Assembly (NCBI GenBank): GCA_031987605.1
Contig: DALZZF010000002.1
Coordinates: 248,001-312,000 of the forward strand
DNA: 64,000 nt
Origin: JAFAGO01 sp031987605
GTDB taxonomy: Bacteria > Bacteroidota > Bacteroidia > Flavobacteriales > Weeksellaceae
Direction of reading: 5' to 3'
Shown here: positions 38,583 through 47,819 of the stretch, in pieces
How positions within the stretch are numbered: the first letter of the stretch is position 1
How the letters are laid out: every line of letters starts with the position of its first letter
Made by a program: the position numbers and the translations under genes
Notes under the pieces: model-generated
The model's input: only the letters and a program-made list of their open reading frames with translations
Database searches by the model: none
Told to the model about the DNA's origin: nothing

Positions 38583-38816
38583 ATGAAAGAATATATTGTA
38601 AAAAGAGAGATGGTTTTGCGCCTGATTTCCCTTCTTTTTGTGGTGGGATCTGTTTTTTTAACTGATTTGAAAATGAAACTTGTACTACTGTTAATCGGTG
38701 TTTTTGGGTTGGTTTTCATTGCGTATGCAAAAGGGCAGAAAAGTCTGGTCATTCTTTTTTCCGTTCTTCTACTGATTGCGATTGGCGGTTATCTGTATTT
38801 GAGTTTTCGCTCATAA
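38583..38816 (+). CDS. Small membrane protein
   Basis: The product has 77 residues, MKEYIVKREMVLRLISLLFV..., with two to three hydrophobic segments (~12-27, 32-47 and 55-73) separated by short Lys-containing turns. I chose the internal ATG at 38583 because the preceding 20 residues of the longer frame look non-coding. It lies just upstream of prfB. No family recognised; likely an inner-membrane protein. Confidence 0.65.
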   Translation: MKEYIVKREMVLRLISLLFVVGSVFLTDLKMKLVLLLIGVFGLVFIAYAKGQKSLVILFSVLLLIAIGGYLYLSFRS

Positions 38817-38824
38817 AAAATCCG

Positions 38825-38832
38825 TAAATTTG
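38825..38832 (+). promoter_or_regulatory. prfB -7 box
   Basis: TAAATTTG matches TAnnTTTG perfectly and lies only 19 bp before the prfB start codon, implying a very short 5' leader of about 12-15 nt with no room for a Shine-Dalgarno site. Confidence 0.6.
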
Positions 38833-38851
38833 CATTCCTAAAAAATTCATT

Positions 38852-39964
38852 TTGATTACAAACGATCAGATAAAAGAACTTCACTCCCGAATTGAAGATT
38901 TGCATAAATACCTCCAGATTGAAAGAAAAAAACTGGAGATCATCAATGATGATGAAAAAACCGCTGCGCCCGGATTCTGGGACAATCCAAAAGAAGCAGA
39001 AACTTTTTTGAAACAGCTTCGATCCAAGAAAAAATGGGTAGAAGCATACGATGAAATCCATTCGCAGTTTGAAGATCTTCAGGTGTTGCTGGAATTTGCA
39101 AAAGAAGATCCCGATTCCGAAAAAGAACTTGATGAAAGTTATCCTAAACTCGTGGAAAAAATAGAAAATCTTGAGTTTAAAAATATGCTTTCCAATGAAG
39201 GGGATGAACTTTCTGCCGTTCTGCAAATTACTGCCGGAGCCGGAGGAACAGAAAGTTGCGATTGGGCATCCATGCTGATGAGAATGTACACCATGTGGGC
39301 AGAAAAGAACGGATATAAAGTAAAAGAGCTCAACTTTCAGGAAGGCGATGTAGCCGGTGTAAAAACGGTAACGCTGGAAATTGAGGGAGAATTTGCGTTC
39401 GGATATTTGAAAGGCGAAAATGGCGTTCACCGTTTGGTGCGTATTTCACCGTTTGATTCCAATGCAAAAAGACATACAAGTTTTGTTTCCGTTTATGTAT
39501 ATCCGCTTGTGGATGATACCATTGAAATCAACATTAATCCGGCAGATATTTCCTTTGAAACCATGCGTTCATCTGGAGCAGGAGGTCAGAATGTAAACAA
39601 AGTGGAAACCGCTGTTCGTTTGCGCCACGCACCAACCGGAATTATTATTGAAAACTCCGAATCGCGCTCTCAGCTTCAAAATAAGGAAAAAGCCATGCAA
39701 CTTTTGAAATCCAGACTGTATGAAAAGGAACTGGAAGAACGCATGAAAGCCCGAAACGAAATTGAAGCCAACAAAATGAAAATCGAGTGGGGAAGTCAGA
39801 TTCGTAATTATGTGATGCATCCGTACAAATTGGTGAAAGATGTACGTTCCGGATATGAAACGTCCGATGTTGATGGCGTAATGAACGGTGAAATTACTCC
39901 TTTCCTGAAAGCATTTCTGATGAGCGACGGAACGGCAGTTTCGGATGATGATTTAGATTTGTAG
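38852..39964 (+). CDS. prfB: Peptide chain release factor 2 (TTG start)
   Basis: The product has 370 residues. It recognises UGA and UAA stop codons and releases the peptide. The tripeptide SPF in RISPFDSNAKRHTSF is the codon-recognition motif, and GGQ in SSGAGGQNVNKVETAVR is the peptidyl-tRNA hydrolysis motif. The start is TTG at 38852: flavobacterial RF2 proteins begin MIT(N/S)(D/E)Q, which matches TTG as the initiator, and no in-frame ATG exists nearby. I see no programmed +1 frameshift site near the N-terminus, unlike E. coli prfB, so autoregulation by frameshifting is probably absent. Confidence 0.93.
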   Translation: MITNDQIKELHSRIEDLHKYLQIERKKLEIINDDEKTAAPGFWDNPKEAETFLKQLRSKKKWVEAYDEIHSQFEDLQVLLEFAKEDPDSEKELDESYPKLVEKIENLEFKNMLSNEGDELSAVLQITAGAGGTESCDWASMLMRMYTMWAEKNGYKVKELNFQEGDVAGVKTVTLEIEGEFAFGYLKGENGVHRLVRISPFDSNAKRHTSFVSVYVYPLVDDTIEININPADISFETMRSSGAGGQNVNKVETAVRLRHAPTGIIIENSESRSQLQNKEKAMQLLKSRLYEKELEERMKARNEIEANKMKIEWGSQIRNYVMHPYKLVKDVRSGYETSDVDGVMNGEITPFLKAFLMSDGTAVSDDDLDL

Positions 39965-39986
39965 TACAAGAAAATTTTAATACAAG

Positions 39987-40025
39987 AAAATCCACTTCTG
40001 ATTATTCGGAAGTGGATTTTTTTTT
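39987..40025 (+). terminator. prfB terminator
   Basis: The arms AAAATCCACTTC and GAAGTGGATTTT pair over 12 bp and are followed by a long T-run on the plus strand. It lies 23 bp after the prfB stop codon. Confidence 0.85.
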
Positions 40026-40083
40026 CAGTATTTTTTAGTTGTATGAAATATGAATCATAAATTTTTCAAAACTTCAAACCAAA

Positions 40084-40752
40084 TTATGCTTTGTCTTTTT
40101 TCTTCAAAACAGAAGATAAAATCTCACGAATCAGCGGAATATTGGCAACTACAACAATTCCCCAAATCATAAATTCGAGATTTTCTTTTACCCAGGTAAT
40201 TCGGCCAAGATTGTAGCCTAAAAGTCCAACCACGCCAACCCAAAGAAAGGCACCAATAAAACTGTACAGCAAAAATGTAGGATAATGCAGTTTTGTTGAA
40301 CCGCAAATAAACGGAACAATTGTACGAATCACGGGAATAAAACGTGCGATTACAATGGACTTTTTACCGTTTTTATCAAAAAAATCTTTTGCTTTCAGAA
40401 GATGTTCTTTTTTAATGAAGCGGTTACTTTTGCGGTTCATAATGTAATCCCCGAAACGCCTTCCGACATAATAATTCACATTATCACCCAAAATAGCAGC
40501 GATCATGAGCATTGGGATGATGATGTAAATATTCAGCAAACCGTCCTGTGCTACAAGTCCAATGGAAAAAATCAGCGCATCACCCGGAATAAAGGGCATC
40601 AGAAATGATGCGATAATCAGCCCTGTTTCCGCAAAAATAACCAGAAATAGAAAGATATACACCCAATTGTTGTATTGTGCAATGAGTGAAATCAGGACTT
40701 TATCCGGCTTGGATACAAAATCGATTATAAAATTCCAGATGGATTCGATCAT
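40084..40752 (-). CDS. DedA family membrane protein (copy 2)
   Basis: The product has 222 residues. DedA/VTT-domain proteins are inner-membrane proteins, several of which act in polyprenyl-phosphate or phospholipid transport. Visible are the re-entrant loop ETGLIIASFLMPFIPGDAL and the signature segment ARFIPVIRTIVPFICG, plus four to five membrane helices. It overlaps the upstream DedA gene by 4 bases (ATGA), so the two are translated together. It is a diverged tandem paralogue of that gene. Confidence 0.9.
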   Translation of the reverse strand: MIESIWNFIIDFVSKPDKVLISLIAQYNNWVYIFLFLVIFAETGLIIASFLMPFIPGDALIFSIGLVAQDGLLNIYIIIPMLMIAAILGDNVNYYVGRRFGDYIMNRKSNRFIKKEHLLKAKDFFDKNGKKSIVIARFIPVIRTIVPFICGSTKLHYPTFLLYSFIGAFLWVGVVGLLGYNLGRITWVKENLEFMIWGIVVVANIPLIREILSSVLKKKDKA

Positions 40753-41390
40753 GCTGTTTTTTTCTTTTGTAATGCTTTGAACACAATCGGTAATACGGAA
40801 ATCACCACAATTGAAAGAACGACTTTTTCAAAATTATGTTTTACCCATTCCACATTTCCAAGAAAATATCCCAGTAAAGTAATGGAAGTAACCCAAAGTA
40901 CAGCACCTAAAATACAATATCCGATATAAGTTTTGTATTTCATTTCTCCCGCCCCTGCAACAAATGGCGCAATCGTTCGTACAATCGGGATGAAGCGCGC
41001 GATAATAACGGTTTTTCCGCCATTTTTCTCGAAATATTCTTCTGTATGATGAATGTGTTCGCGTTTAAGAAAAAGAATTTTCTCCTTCGATTGTATAAAA
41101 TCGCCAAACTTTCGCCCAATAAAATAATTGACATTATCGCCCAGCAACGCTGCAAAAATTAACAGTGGAATAATGTAATAAATGGTGATCTCACCGGTTG
41201 TTCCGGCAATAAGACCAACGGCAAAAAGTAAAGAATCTCCCGGCAAAAGCGGCATTACAACAACACCGGTTTCCATAAAAATAATGAAAAACAGAAAGAG
41301 ATAAATGTACACTCCGTAATCACGGATAATTTCAGTAAGGACTTTTAGAGGATCTCCTAAAAATTCAAGAATAAAGTGGATAATTTCCAT
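40749..41390 (-). CDS. DedA family membrane protein (copy 1)
   Basis: The product has 213 residues. It carries the DedA features ETGVVVMPLLPGDSLLF and ARFIPIVRTIAPFVAGAGEM, and the paralogue shares GDNVNY(Y/F)(V/I)GR(R/K)FGD. The Pro-Gly-Asp loop and the conserved Arg of the family are intact. It is first in a two-gene operon with the neighbouring DedA gene. Likely role: membrane lipid carrier recycling or envelope homeostasis. Confidence 0.9.
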   Translation of the reverse strand: MEIIHFILEFLGDPLKVLTEIIRDYGVYIYLFLFFIIFMETGVVVMPLLPGDSLLFAVGLIAGTTGEITIYYIIPLLIFAALLGDNVNYFIGRKFGDFIQSKEKILFLKREHIHHTEEYFEKNGGKTVIIARFIPIVRTIAPFVAGAGEMKYKTYIGYCILGAVLWVTSITLLGYFLGNVEWVKHNFEKVVLSIVVISVLPIVFKALQKKKTA

Positions 41391-41485
41391 AAGTTAAGCA
41401 TGAATGACAAAGATAAGATTTTTAATTTCAGTAAAAACTTTTACATTGGAAACTCAATCTAAATCTTTGTTAAATTTTTTATTAT

Positions 41486-41511
41486 AAAAAAAGGAACGTT
41501 TTGTTCCTTTT
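41486..41511 (-). terminator. grpE-dnaJ terminator
   Basis: The arms AAAAGGAAC and GTTCCTTTT flank a 6-base loop, with a T-run on the minus strand. It lies directly after the dnaJ stop codon. Confidence 0.75.
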
Positions 41512-41516
41512 ATGAT

Positions 41517-42641
41517 TCAGTTGAAAAGATCTTTTACTTTTTCAAAAAAAGTTTTTTCCTTTCCGGAAGGTTCGGCCTGCATTTCACCGTTTTCCACCTG
41601 TTTTTCAAAAAATGCTTTTTGTTCAGGATTGAGTTTTTGCGGAGTCCATACATTGATGTGGATAAACATATCGCCTTTTCCGTAACTGTCCAAACTTGGA
41701 AGTCCTTTTCCTGATAAACGCAGAATTTTTCCGGACTGTGTTCCGGCATCTACTTTTATTTTTACTTTTCCGCCAACAGTGGATACTTCTTTCTGTGTTC
41801 CCAGTGCGGCTTCAGCAAAGGAAATATACAATTCCTGATGAAGGTTATCGCCTTCACGTTTAATGGTTTTATCTTCTTCCTCTTCCACAACCACCAGCAA
41901 ATCTCCCGGCATTCCGCCAAAAGGAGCATCGTTCCCTTTTCCGCGAACATTCAACTGAATGCCTTCTCTTGCACCAGCCGGAATATTGATAACTACTTCT
42001 TCCTCATCTTTTATTAAACCCTGAGCATTGGCACCTGCCGGAATTTTATCGGCTACTTTCCCGATTCCTTGGCAAGTTCCGCATGTGGTTTGGGTTTGCA
42101 TTTGCCCGAACATAGTGTTCATAACTTTTATCTGAACTCCTGTTCCGTTACAGGTTGGGCAGGTTTTGGATGTAGTTCCGGGCGCAAGTTTCATCTTTTT
42201 AACTTTGATGGTTTTCTGCGTTCCGTTTACCATTTCCTCAAGATTCAGTTTAATTCTTACTCTGAGATTGGAACCGCGAACCTGTTGCGTTCTCGCACCG
42301 CCAAAACCACCAAATCCGCCGCCAAAATGTCCGCCAAAAATATCTCCGAATTGCGAGAAGATATCTTCCATGCTCATTCCACCGCCAAAACCACCGCCAC
42401 CGAAACCGCCGTTTCCGCTCATTCCGGCATGGCCAAACTGGTCGTAGCGTGCTCTCTTGTTCTGATCGCTGAGCACTTCATACGCTTCGGCTGCTTCCTT
42501 AAAATTTTCTTCCGCTTGTTTGTCTCCCGGATTTTTGTCCGGGTGAAACTGAATTGCCTTTTTTCGGTATGCTTTTTTTATTTCCTCTACGGTTGCAGTC
42601 TTGGTAATTTCCAATACTTCATAGTAATCTCTTTTTGCCAT
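41517..42641 (-). CDS. dnaJ: Chaperone DnaJ (two-motif zinc domain)
   Basis: The product has 374 residues. The J domain with HPD (FHPDKNPGD), a Gly/Phe-rich linker (residues ~75-120), and the substrate-binding C-terminal beta domains are intact. The zinc region has only two CxxCxGxG-type motifs (TCPTCNGTG and TCGTCQGIG) instead of four, so one zinc site rather than two is expected. This shortened form is, as far as I know, usual in flavobacteria. It delivers substrates to DnaK and stimulates its ATPase. It lies 46 bp after grpE in the same operon. Confidence 0.95.
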   Translation of the reverse strand: MAKRDYYEVLEITKTATVEEIKKAYRKKAIQFHPDKNPGDKQAEENFKEAAEAYEVLSDQNKRARYDQFGHAGMSGNGGFGGGGFGGGMSMEDIFSQFGDIFGGHFGGGFGGFGGARTQQVRGSNLRVRIKLNLEEMVNGTQKTIKVKKMKLAPGTTSKTCPTCNGTGVQIKVMNTMFGQMQTQTTCGTCQGIGKVADKIPAGANAQGLIKDEEEVVINIPAGAREGIQLNVRGKGNDAPFGGMPGDLLVVVEEEEDKTIKREGDNLHQELYISFAEAALGTQKEVSTVGGKVKIKVDAGTQSGKILRLSGKGLPSLDSYGKGDMFIHINVWTPQKLNPEQKAFFEKQVENGEMQAEPSGKEKTFFEKVKDLFN

Positions 42642-42687
42642 TTTTCTTCTCTCTTAATATATTTTCCCCTTCCTAATTTTCTTGCTG

Positions 42688-43227
42688 TTAGTTTCCGATT
42701 ACTACTTTTGCAAAGCGGATTACTTTATCATTCAGGGTGTAGCCTGTTTCGATTACATCTACAATTTTTCCTTTTAAATCTTCTGTTGGGGCAGGGATTT
42801 GCGTAATGGCTTCGTGAAAGTTGACATCAAAATGATCTCCGGGTTCTACTTCAATGGGTTTCAAGCCTTTTTCTATTAATTTGTTTTTGAATTTTTGGTA
42901 GATGAGTTCCACCCCTTTCAGGTCGTCTTCGTTTCCGGTTTTTGCGATTTCTTTCAAAGCGCGTTCAAAATCATCCAAAACACCCAACATGGAAATCATC
43001 ATTTCCTGATTGGCATATTGGAAGAATTCCAGTTTTTCTTTTGCTGTTCTTTTTTTATAGTTTTCAAACTCAGCGAAAAGTCTTATATATCGATCTTTTT
43101 CTTCTGACAAAAGTTCTTCAGAAGATTTTTCTCCTGTCAAATTTTCCTGAGTTTGGGTTTCCTGATTTTGATTGTTTTCCTCCTGAAGATTCTGTTCTTC
43201 TTCGTGAATATTATTATTTTCTGACAT
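42688..43227 (-). CDS. grpE: Nucleotide exchange factor GrpE
   Basis: The product has 179 residues. An acidic, Gln/Asn-rich N-terminal tail (residues ~1-45) is followed by the long dimerising helix with AEFENYKKRTAKEKLEFFQYA, and a C-terminal beta domain with FDVNFHEAITQIP and VIETGYTLNDKVIRFAKVVIGN. It promotes ADP release from DnaK. It is first gene of a grpE-dnaJ operon; dnaK is elsewhere. Confidence 0.95.
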   Translation of the reverse strand: MSENNNIHEEEQNLQEENNQNQETQTQENLTGEKSSEELLSEEKDRYIRLFAEFENYKKRTAKEKLEFFQYANQEMMISMLGVLDDFERALKEIAKTGNEDDLKGVELIYQKFKNKLIEKGLKPIEVEPGDHFDVNFHEAITQIPAPTEDLKGKIVDVIETGYTLNDKVIRFAKVVIGN

Positions 43228-43301
43228 ATCGTTTATTTTAATTGAGAGTCAAATTTCAAAATTTTTGCCAAAGCGGTTTTTTAAGACATTTAGGCAGAAT
43301 T

Positions 43302-44621
43302 TTAGCCTGCGAAAGTTTGATAGAGAAGATAAAGATTGAGAATGACAATGATAATAGAGATGATCCATGCAATAATTCTCATCAATGGTTTGTTCACAAA
43401 TTTGCCCATTTTCAGTTTGTCTCCGGTAAACATGACCAAAGGAATTACGGCAAAACTTAGCTGCATGGAAAGAATGACCTGACTGAGAATCAGGAGTTCG
43501 TTGGTTCCTTTTTCGCCATACATTATGGTGACGATAAGTGCAGGAATTACGGCAATAAGTCGGGTAATCAGTCTTCTGAGCCATGGTTTCATGCGGATGT
43601 TGAGGAATCCTTCCATAACGATTTGTCCGGCAAGAGTTCCGGTAAGCGTTGAATTCTGTCCGGAAGCCAAAAGGGCAATTCCGAAAACAATACTTGCCAA
43701 ACTGGTTCCGAGAAGTGGTGTAAGCATTTTATAGGCATCATGAATATCGCCAACATCTTTATTTCCGGTGGTGTGGAAAGTGGCGGCTGCCAAAATCAGA
43801 ATTGCAGAATTAATGAAAAAAGCCAGAAAAAGCGAAAGCGTGCTGTCAATGGTTGCGAATTTTATGGCTTCTTTTTTTCCTTCTTCAGTACGATCATAAT
43901 TTCTGGTTTGCACAATGCTGCTGTGAAGATAAAGGTTATGAGGCATTACGGTAGCTCCCAAAATTCCGATTGCGATAAAGAGCATAGTAGGATTGGTAAC
44001 AATTTCTTTTTGGGGAATTAAACCTTTCAGCATGGGTACAAGTTCGGGTTGGGAGATGATGATTTCGTATACAAAGCATGACAGAATTACAAAAATTAAA
44101 CCTCCGACAACACTTTCCAGCCAGCGAAATCCTCGGGACTGAAGCATCAGGATAATCAGGACATCAAAAACGGTAATGACAATTCCCCAGGTTAAAGGTA
44201 ATCCGAACAAAAGATTCAGGGCAATGGCGGCTCCTAACACCTCTGCTAAATCCATGGCTGCAATGGCGATTTCACAAAAAATCCAAAGAAAGAAATTCAC
44301 AACCGGAGGATAATGATCTCTGCAGGCTTGTGCAAGGTCGCGTTCTGTGGCAATTCCCAGTTTCAGCGCAAGATGCTGCAATATCATTGCAAATAAATTG
44401 GAAATCAGGATTACAGAAAGTAAGGCGTACCCGAATTGTGCGCCTCCGGCAATATCTGTCGCCCAATTTCCGGGATCCATGTATCCTACTGCAATCATTA
44501 ATCCGGGACCTGTAAAAGCCAGAAGTTTTCTCCAGAACCCGCCGTTTTTCGGGATATGGATGGATGCGTAAGATTCTGATAATGAATGTTCAGTTTTGTC
44601 TCTTTGCCATGGTTTTTTCAT
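43302..44621 (-). CDS. mntH: Nramp family divalent metal transporter
   Basis: The product has 439 residues with about 11 membrane helices. The metal-binding DPGN motif on helix 1 is present (GYMDPGNWATDIAGG), as is the MPH motif on helix 6 (ATVMPHNLYLHSS). It imports Mn2+ or Fe2+ with protons across the inner membrane. The N-terminus has a ~30-residue cytosolic extension rich in Ser and charged residues. It is upstream of grpE but has a 74-bp gap, so it is probably a separate unit. The gene symbol is by family. Confidence 0.92.
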   Translation of the reverse strand: MKKPWQRDKTEHSLSESYASIHIPKNGGFWRKLLAFTGPGLMIAVGYMDPGNWATDIAGGAQFGYALLSVILISNLFAMILQHLALKLGIATERDLAQACRDHYPPVVNFFLWIFCEIAIAAMDLAEVLGAAIALNLLFGLPLTWGIVITVFDVLIILMLQSRGFRWLESVVGGLIFVILSCFVYEIIISQPELVPMLKGLIPQKEIVTNPTMLFIAIGILGATVMPHNLYLHSSIVQTRNYDRTEEGKKEAIKFATIDSTLSLFLAFFINSAILILAAATFHTTGNKDVGDIHDAYKMLTPLLGTSLASIVFGIALLASGQNSTLTGTLAGQIVMEGFLNIRMKPWLRRLITRLIAVIPALIVTIMYGEKGTNELLILSQVILSMQLSFAVIPLVMFTGDKLKMGKFVNKPLMRIIAWIISIIIVILNLYLLYQTFAG

Positions 44622-44695
44622 GGGGCAAAGGTACTCATGTTAGAGCAATCTAACAAAGTTTTTTTATAATAGTTATTGCATTGATCTACAGACAT

Positions 44696-44720
44696 AAAAA
44701 AACCACTTCCAAGGAAGTGG
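44696..44720 (-). terminator. Terminator of the DUF937-OmpA gene
   Basis: A CCACTTCC arm and a GGAAGTGG arm pair across an AA loop, with a T-run on the minus strand. It lies 25 bp after the stop codon of the DUF937-OmpA gene. Confidence 0.85.
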
Positions 44721-44744
44721 CTTATTTTTATATTGAGCAGTTTA

Positions 44745-46043
44745 TTATTTAGCAAATCTCACTGCCATTTTTCTGTCAATTGCTCTTTGTTCGTCTGTTG
44801 CAGTTGAAGGTTGAGTTGCAAATTTGCTTCCGTATCCTTCTGCACCAATTACCTGAGCACCAACACCTTTATCAGTAAGGTATTTTTTGATGTAATCAGC
44901 TCTTGCCTGAGAAAGTTTTACGTTTGCAGCTTCATCACCTACTTTATCAGTATATCCACCGATTTTGATTTTAGCATCAGGATATGCTTTAAGGATGGCA
45001 ACTAAGTTATCCAACTGTTCCTGTCCGGATTCTAATTCAGTGGAAGATGCGAATTTGAAGTTTACATGGTCGAAATCGTACCATACGTCTTTCAATGCTG
45101 CATCATCAGCTGCATTTTTGTAACCGTCAGTTTTCAGGAAGGTAATCATTTTATCTTCTAAACCGCCTTTATATCCTTTCAAAGATACTCCGTTAAGATC
45201 GATGGCTTCATCCACTTTTTTTACCACAGCAGTTGCAGCAGAATCTACTTTTTCAGCAGCAGAATCAATAACTGCACTTGCATCAGCAGCAGCACCTTCT
45301 ACATCTTTTTTGTTACATTGTTTCCAAAGGAACCAACCTGCCAATAAAAGAAGAAGAAGTGGAAGTAACCATTTCCAGATTGAACCTCCGCCATTGTTGT
45401 TATTAAAATCTTCTTTGATTTCAGATTTTGTTACACTGATTTTTTCTTTTGCTACCGCTACATCTTCAGCCAAGTTGTCTTTTGCGGTAGAAGCAACAGA
45501 GGATACTGTTTCTTTGGTTTTTCCGAACCAGTTGTCGAAATCCAATCCGAAAGAAGCCAATGAAAGACCTGCAGGAAGCAGAGTAGAAAGAATTCCTTTC
45601 TGATCGCTCAATAAAGACGTAATTCCGGAAGCTCCAAGATTATTGTCAGCAGCATATTTTCCTACGGTTCCCAAAGTTGCTCCGGTTACCAAATTCAGCA
45701 AAGAACTGGAAGTGGATTCATTTACGCCGGCAAATTTTGATACGCCATTTAATAATCCATTCAGTTTATCACCAAAAAGCACATTAATTACGGTGGTAAT
45801 TAAAGAATTGTTTGAAGATCCACCCAAAAGGTTAGATAAGATTCCACTGCTTGAAGCACCGGTAATGGCATCTAAAATAGTAGGGTTGCTTGCATTGTTT
45901 GCCAAGCCTCCAACAACTGCAGGCAAAAGTCCGCTGATTGCTTTTGAAATTCCGGATTCGCTTTCTCCAAGTTGAGAAGCTGCCTGTGAAACAAGTGCTG
46001 GACCTAATTGTCCCTTGATCAGATCAATAATGTTTAAAGACAT
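44745..46043 (-). CDS. DUF937-OmpA fusion protein
   Basis: The product has 432 residues. The N-terminal ~170 match DUF937 (MSLNIIDLIKGQLGPALVSQAASQLGES then ISGLLPAVVGGLANNAS), a helical region rich in Gly/Ser/Asn. A single hydrophobic segment (WKWLLPLLLLLLAGWFLW, ~225-242) follows. The C-terminal domain is an OmpA-type peptidoglycan-binding fold (NFKFASSTELESGQEQLD, KIKIGGYTDKVGDEAANVKLSQARAD). It probably tethers a cell-envelope structure to peptidoglycan, with the DUF937 part on the cytosolic side. The DUF937 role is not known. Confidence 0.88.
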   Translation of the reverse strand: MSLNIIDLIKGQLGPALVSQAASQLGESESGISKAISGLLPAVVGGLANNASNPTILDAITGASSSGILSNLLGGSSNNSLITTVINVLFGDKLNGLLNGVSKFAGVNESTSSSLLNLVTGATLGTVGKYAADNNLGASGITSLLSDQKGILSTLLPAGLSLASFGLDFDNWFGKTKETVSSVASTAKDNLAEDVAVAKEKISVTKSEIKEDFNNNNGGGSIWKWLLPLLLLLLAGWFLWKQCNKKDVEGAAADASAVIDSAAEKVDSAATAVVKKVDEAIDLNGVSLKGYKGGLEDKMITFLKTDGYKNAADDAALKDVWYDFDHVNFKFASSTELESGQEQLDNLVAILKAYPDAKIKIGGYTDKVGDEAANVKLSQARADYIKKYLTDKGVGAQVIGAEGYGSKFATQPSTATDEQRAIDRKMAVRFAK

Positions 46044-46143
46044 AATAGTTTATTTTAAAAAGTTAGTTAAACAAATATACCAAATTTTGCACCAAAAGGT
46101 ATTTTTTTTACGTGAATTTAGGAATAAATTTTGTTTTGAAATG

Positions 46144-46170
46144 AAAAATTCCCGCCGAAGCAGGAATTTT
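46144..46170 (-). terminator. proS terminator
   Basis: AAAATTCC and GGAATTTT arms with inner GC pairs flank a short loop; T-runs lie on both strands, so it can act in either direction. It is placed 20 bp after the proS stop codon. Confidence 0.7.
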
Positions 46171-46189
46171 TTTTAATGATATTTTCTGA

Positions 46190-47665
46190 TTAATATGCTT
46201 TTGCGAAAATTACCCTTTGTTTTGAAGGTTTTCCGGAAATTAATGATACGCCTTCTTCCAAAGGATTGTTCAGAGGAATACAACGGATAGTTGCTTTGGT
46301 TTCGTCTTTAATCTGCTCTTCTTCTTCAGGCGTTCCGTCCCAATGTGCGGCAATAAATCCGCCTTTTTCTTCCAAAACTTTTTTAAATTCTTCATACGAA
46401 TTCACTTCGGTTATATTTTCGTTGCGGAATTGAAGTGCTTTGTTGTAAATATCCTGTTGGATTGTTTTAAGAAGATCTTCAATATAGGCATCAATATCTT
46501 CCAATGCGTGAACTTCCTTGGTTAAGGTGTCTCTTCTTGCCACTTCTACCGATTTGTTTTCAAGATCTTTTGGTCCAATCGCCATTCTTACAGGAACTCC
46601 TTTTAATTCGTATTCGGCAAATTTCCAGCCCGGTTTGTTTTCCGTACGGTTGTCATATTTTACGGAAATTCCTCTTGCACGAAGTTTTTCCTGAATATCA
46701 AATGCTACTTTGTCGATTTCCTGAAGTTGCTCTTCTCCTTTAAATATAGGAACAATCACCACCTGAATCGGTGCAAGATTCGGAGGTAAAACCAATCCGA
46801 AATCATCGGAATGTGCCATGATTAAAGCACCCATTAATCTTGTGGAAACACCCCATGATGTTGCCCATGCATATTCAATTTTACCTTCTCTGTTGGTGAA
46901 TTTCACATCAAAAGCTTCTGCAAAATTTTGACCGAGAAAATGGGATGTTCCTGCCTGAAGTGCTTTTCCGTCCTGCATCATGGCTTCAATACAATACGTT
47001 TCTTCGGCACCGGCAAAACGCTCGCTTTCGGTTTTTATTCCGCGGATTACCGGAACTGCCATGAAGTTTTCTGCAAATTCTGCGTATACTTCCAGCATTT
47101 TTTCGGTTTCTTCTATTGCTTCTGCTTTGGTAGCGTGTGCGGTATGACCTTCCTGCCAAAGGAATTCTGCGGTTCTCAAAAAGAGTCTGGTACGCATTTC
47201 CCAACGCACCACATTTGCCCACTGGTTAATGAGGATTGGTAGATCTCTGTAAGATTGAATCCAGTTTTTGTAGGTGTTCCAGATGATGGCTTCGGAAGTC
47301 GGGCGAACAATCAGTTCTTCTTCCAGTTTGGCTTCAGGATCTACGATGAGTTTTTTTGGATTTTCCGGATCTGTTTTTAACCGGTAATGGGTGACAACTG
47401 CACATTCTTTGGCAAAGCCTTCGGCATTTTTTTCTTCGGCTTCGAAAAGGCTTTTGGGAACAAAAATCGGGAAATACGCATTTTCGTGTCCGGTTTCTTT
47501 AAACCTTTTATCCAGCTGATCCCGCATTTTTTCCCAGATTGCATATCCGTATGGTTTAATTACCATGCATCCGCGAACTCCGGAATTTTCTGCCAAATCG
47601 GCCTTCACAACAAGTTCGTTGTACCATTTGCTGTAATCTTCTGCTCTTGAAGTCAGTTTTGCCAT
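46190..47665 (-). CDS. proS: Prolyl-tRNA synthetase (archaeal/eukaryotic-type)
   Basis: The product has 491 residues. It starts MAKLTSRAEDYSKWYNELV and belongs to the shorter class without the internal editing insertion. Class II signatures include GVRGCMVIKPYGYAIWEKMRD, RPTSEAIIW and RTAEFLWQEGHTAHA. The anticodon-binding part has PIQVVIVPIFKGEE, and the protein ends KAY with the C-terminal Tyr typical of this class. It attaches proline to tRNA-Pro. Monocistronic, with a terminator. Confidence 0.95.
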   Translation of the reverse strand: MAKLTSRAEDYSKWYNELVVKADLAENSGVRGCMVIKPYGYAIWEKMRDQLDKRFKETGHENAYFPIFVPKSLFEAEEKNAEGFAKECAVVTHYRLKTDPENPKKLIVDPEAKLEEELIVRPTSEAIIWNTYKNWIQSYRDLPILINQWANVVRWEMRTRLFLRTAEFLWQEGHTAHATKAEAIEETEKMLEVYAEFAENFMAVPVIRGIKTESERFAGAEETYCIEAMMQDGKALQAGTSHFLGQNFAEAFDVKFTNREGKIEYAWATSWGVSTRLMGALIMAHSDDFGLVLPPNLAPIQVVIVPIFKGEEQLQEIDKVAFDIQEKLRARGISVKYDNRTENKPGWKFAEYELKGVPVRMAIGPKDLENKSVEVARRDTLTKEVHALEDIDAYIEDLLKTIQQDIYNKALQFRNENITEVNSYEEFKKVLEEKGGFIAAHWDGTPEEEEQIKDETKATIRCIPLNNPLEEGVSLISGKPSKQRVIFAKAY

Positions 47666-47753
47666 TATTTATTATAAATTTTTAATTTAAATTTTAACTT
47701 TTTTTTAATTCTTTTATCTAAACCAAAAAGGCTATCTTTACTACGTTTTTTTA

Positions 47754-47768
47754 GTACCTGATTGGTAC
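47754..47768. promoter_or_regulatory. Palindrome in the divergent proS/lipoprotein promoter region
   Basis: GTACC (47754-47758) and GGTAC (47764-47768) are inverted around TGATT. A minus-strand TATATTTG box (47793-47786) lies just to its right and fits a proS promoter. A plus-strand TATCTTTA (47733-47740) lies to its left. The palindrome could be a shared operator (inference). Confidence 0.4.
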
Positions 47769-47819
47769 AGTTTTGGTAGCATTTGCAAATATAATTTAAA
47801 TAAAATTTAATTCTTCATT

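Noticed and set aside
38820..38900. Programmed +1 frameshift at the start of prfB
   Set aside because: No CTTTGA-type site or upstream open frame is present; the upstream frame has stops.
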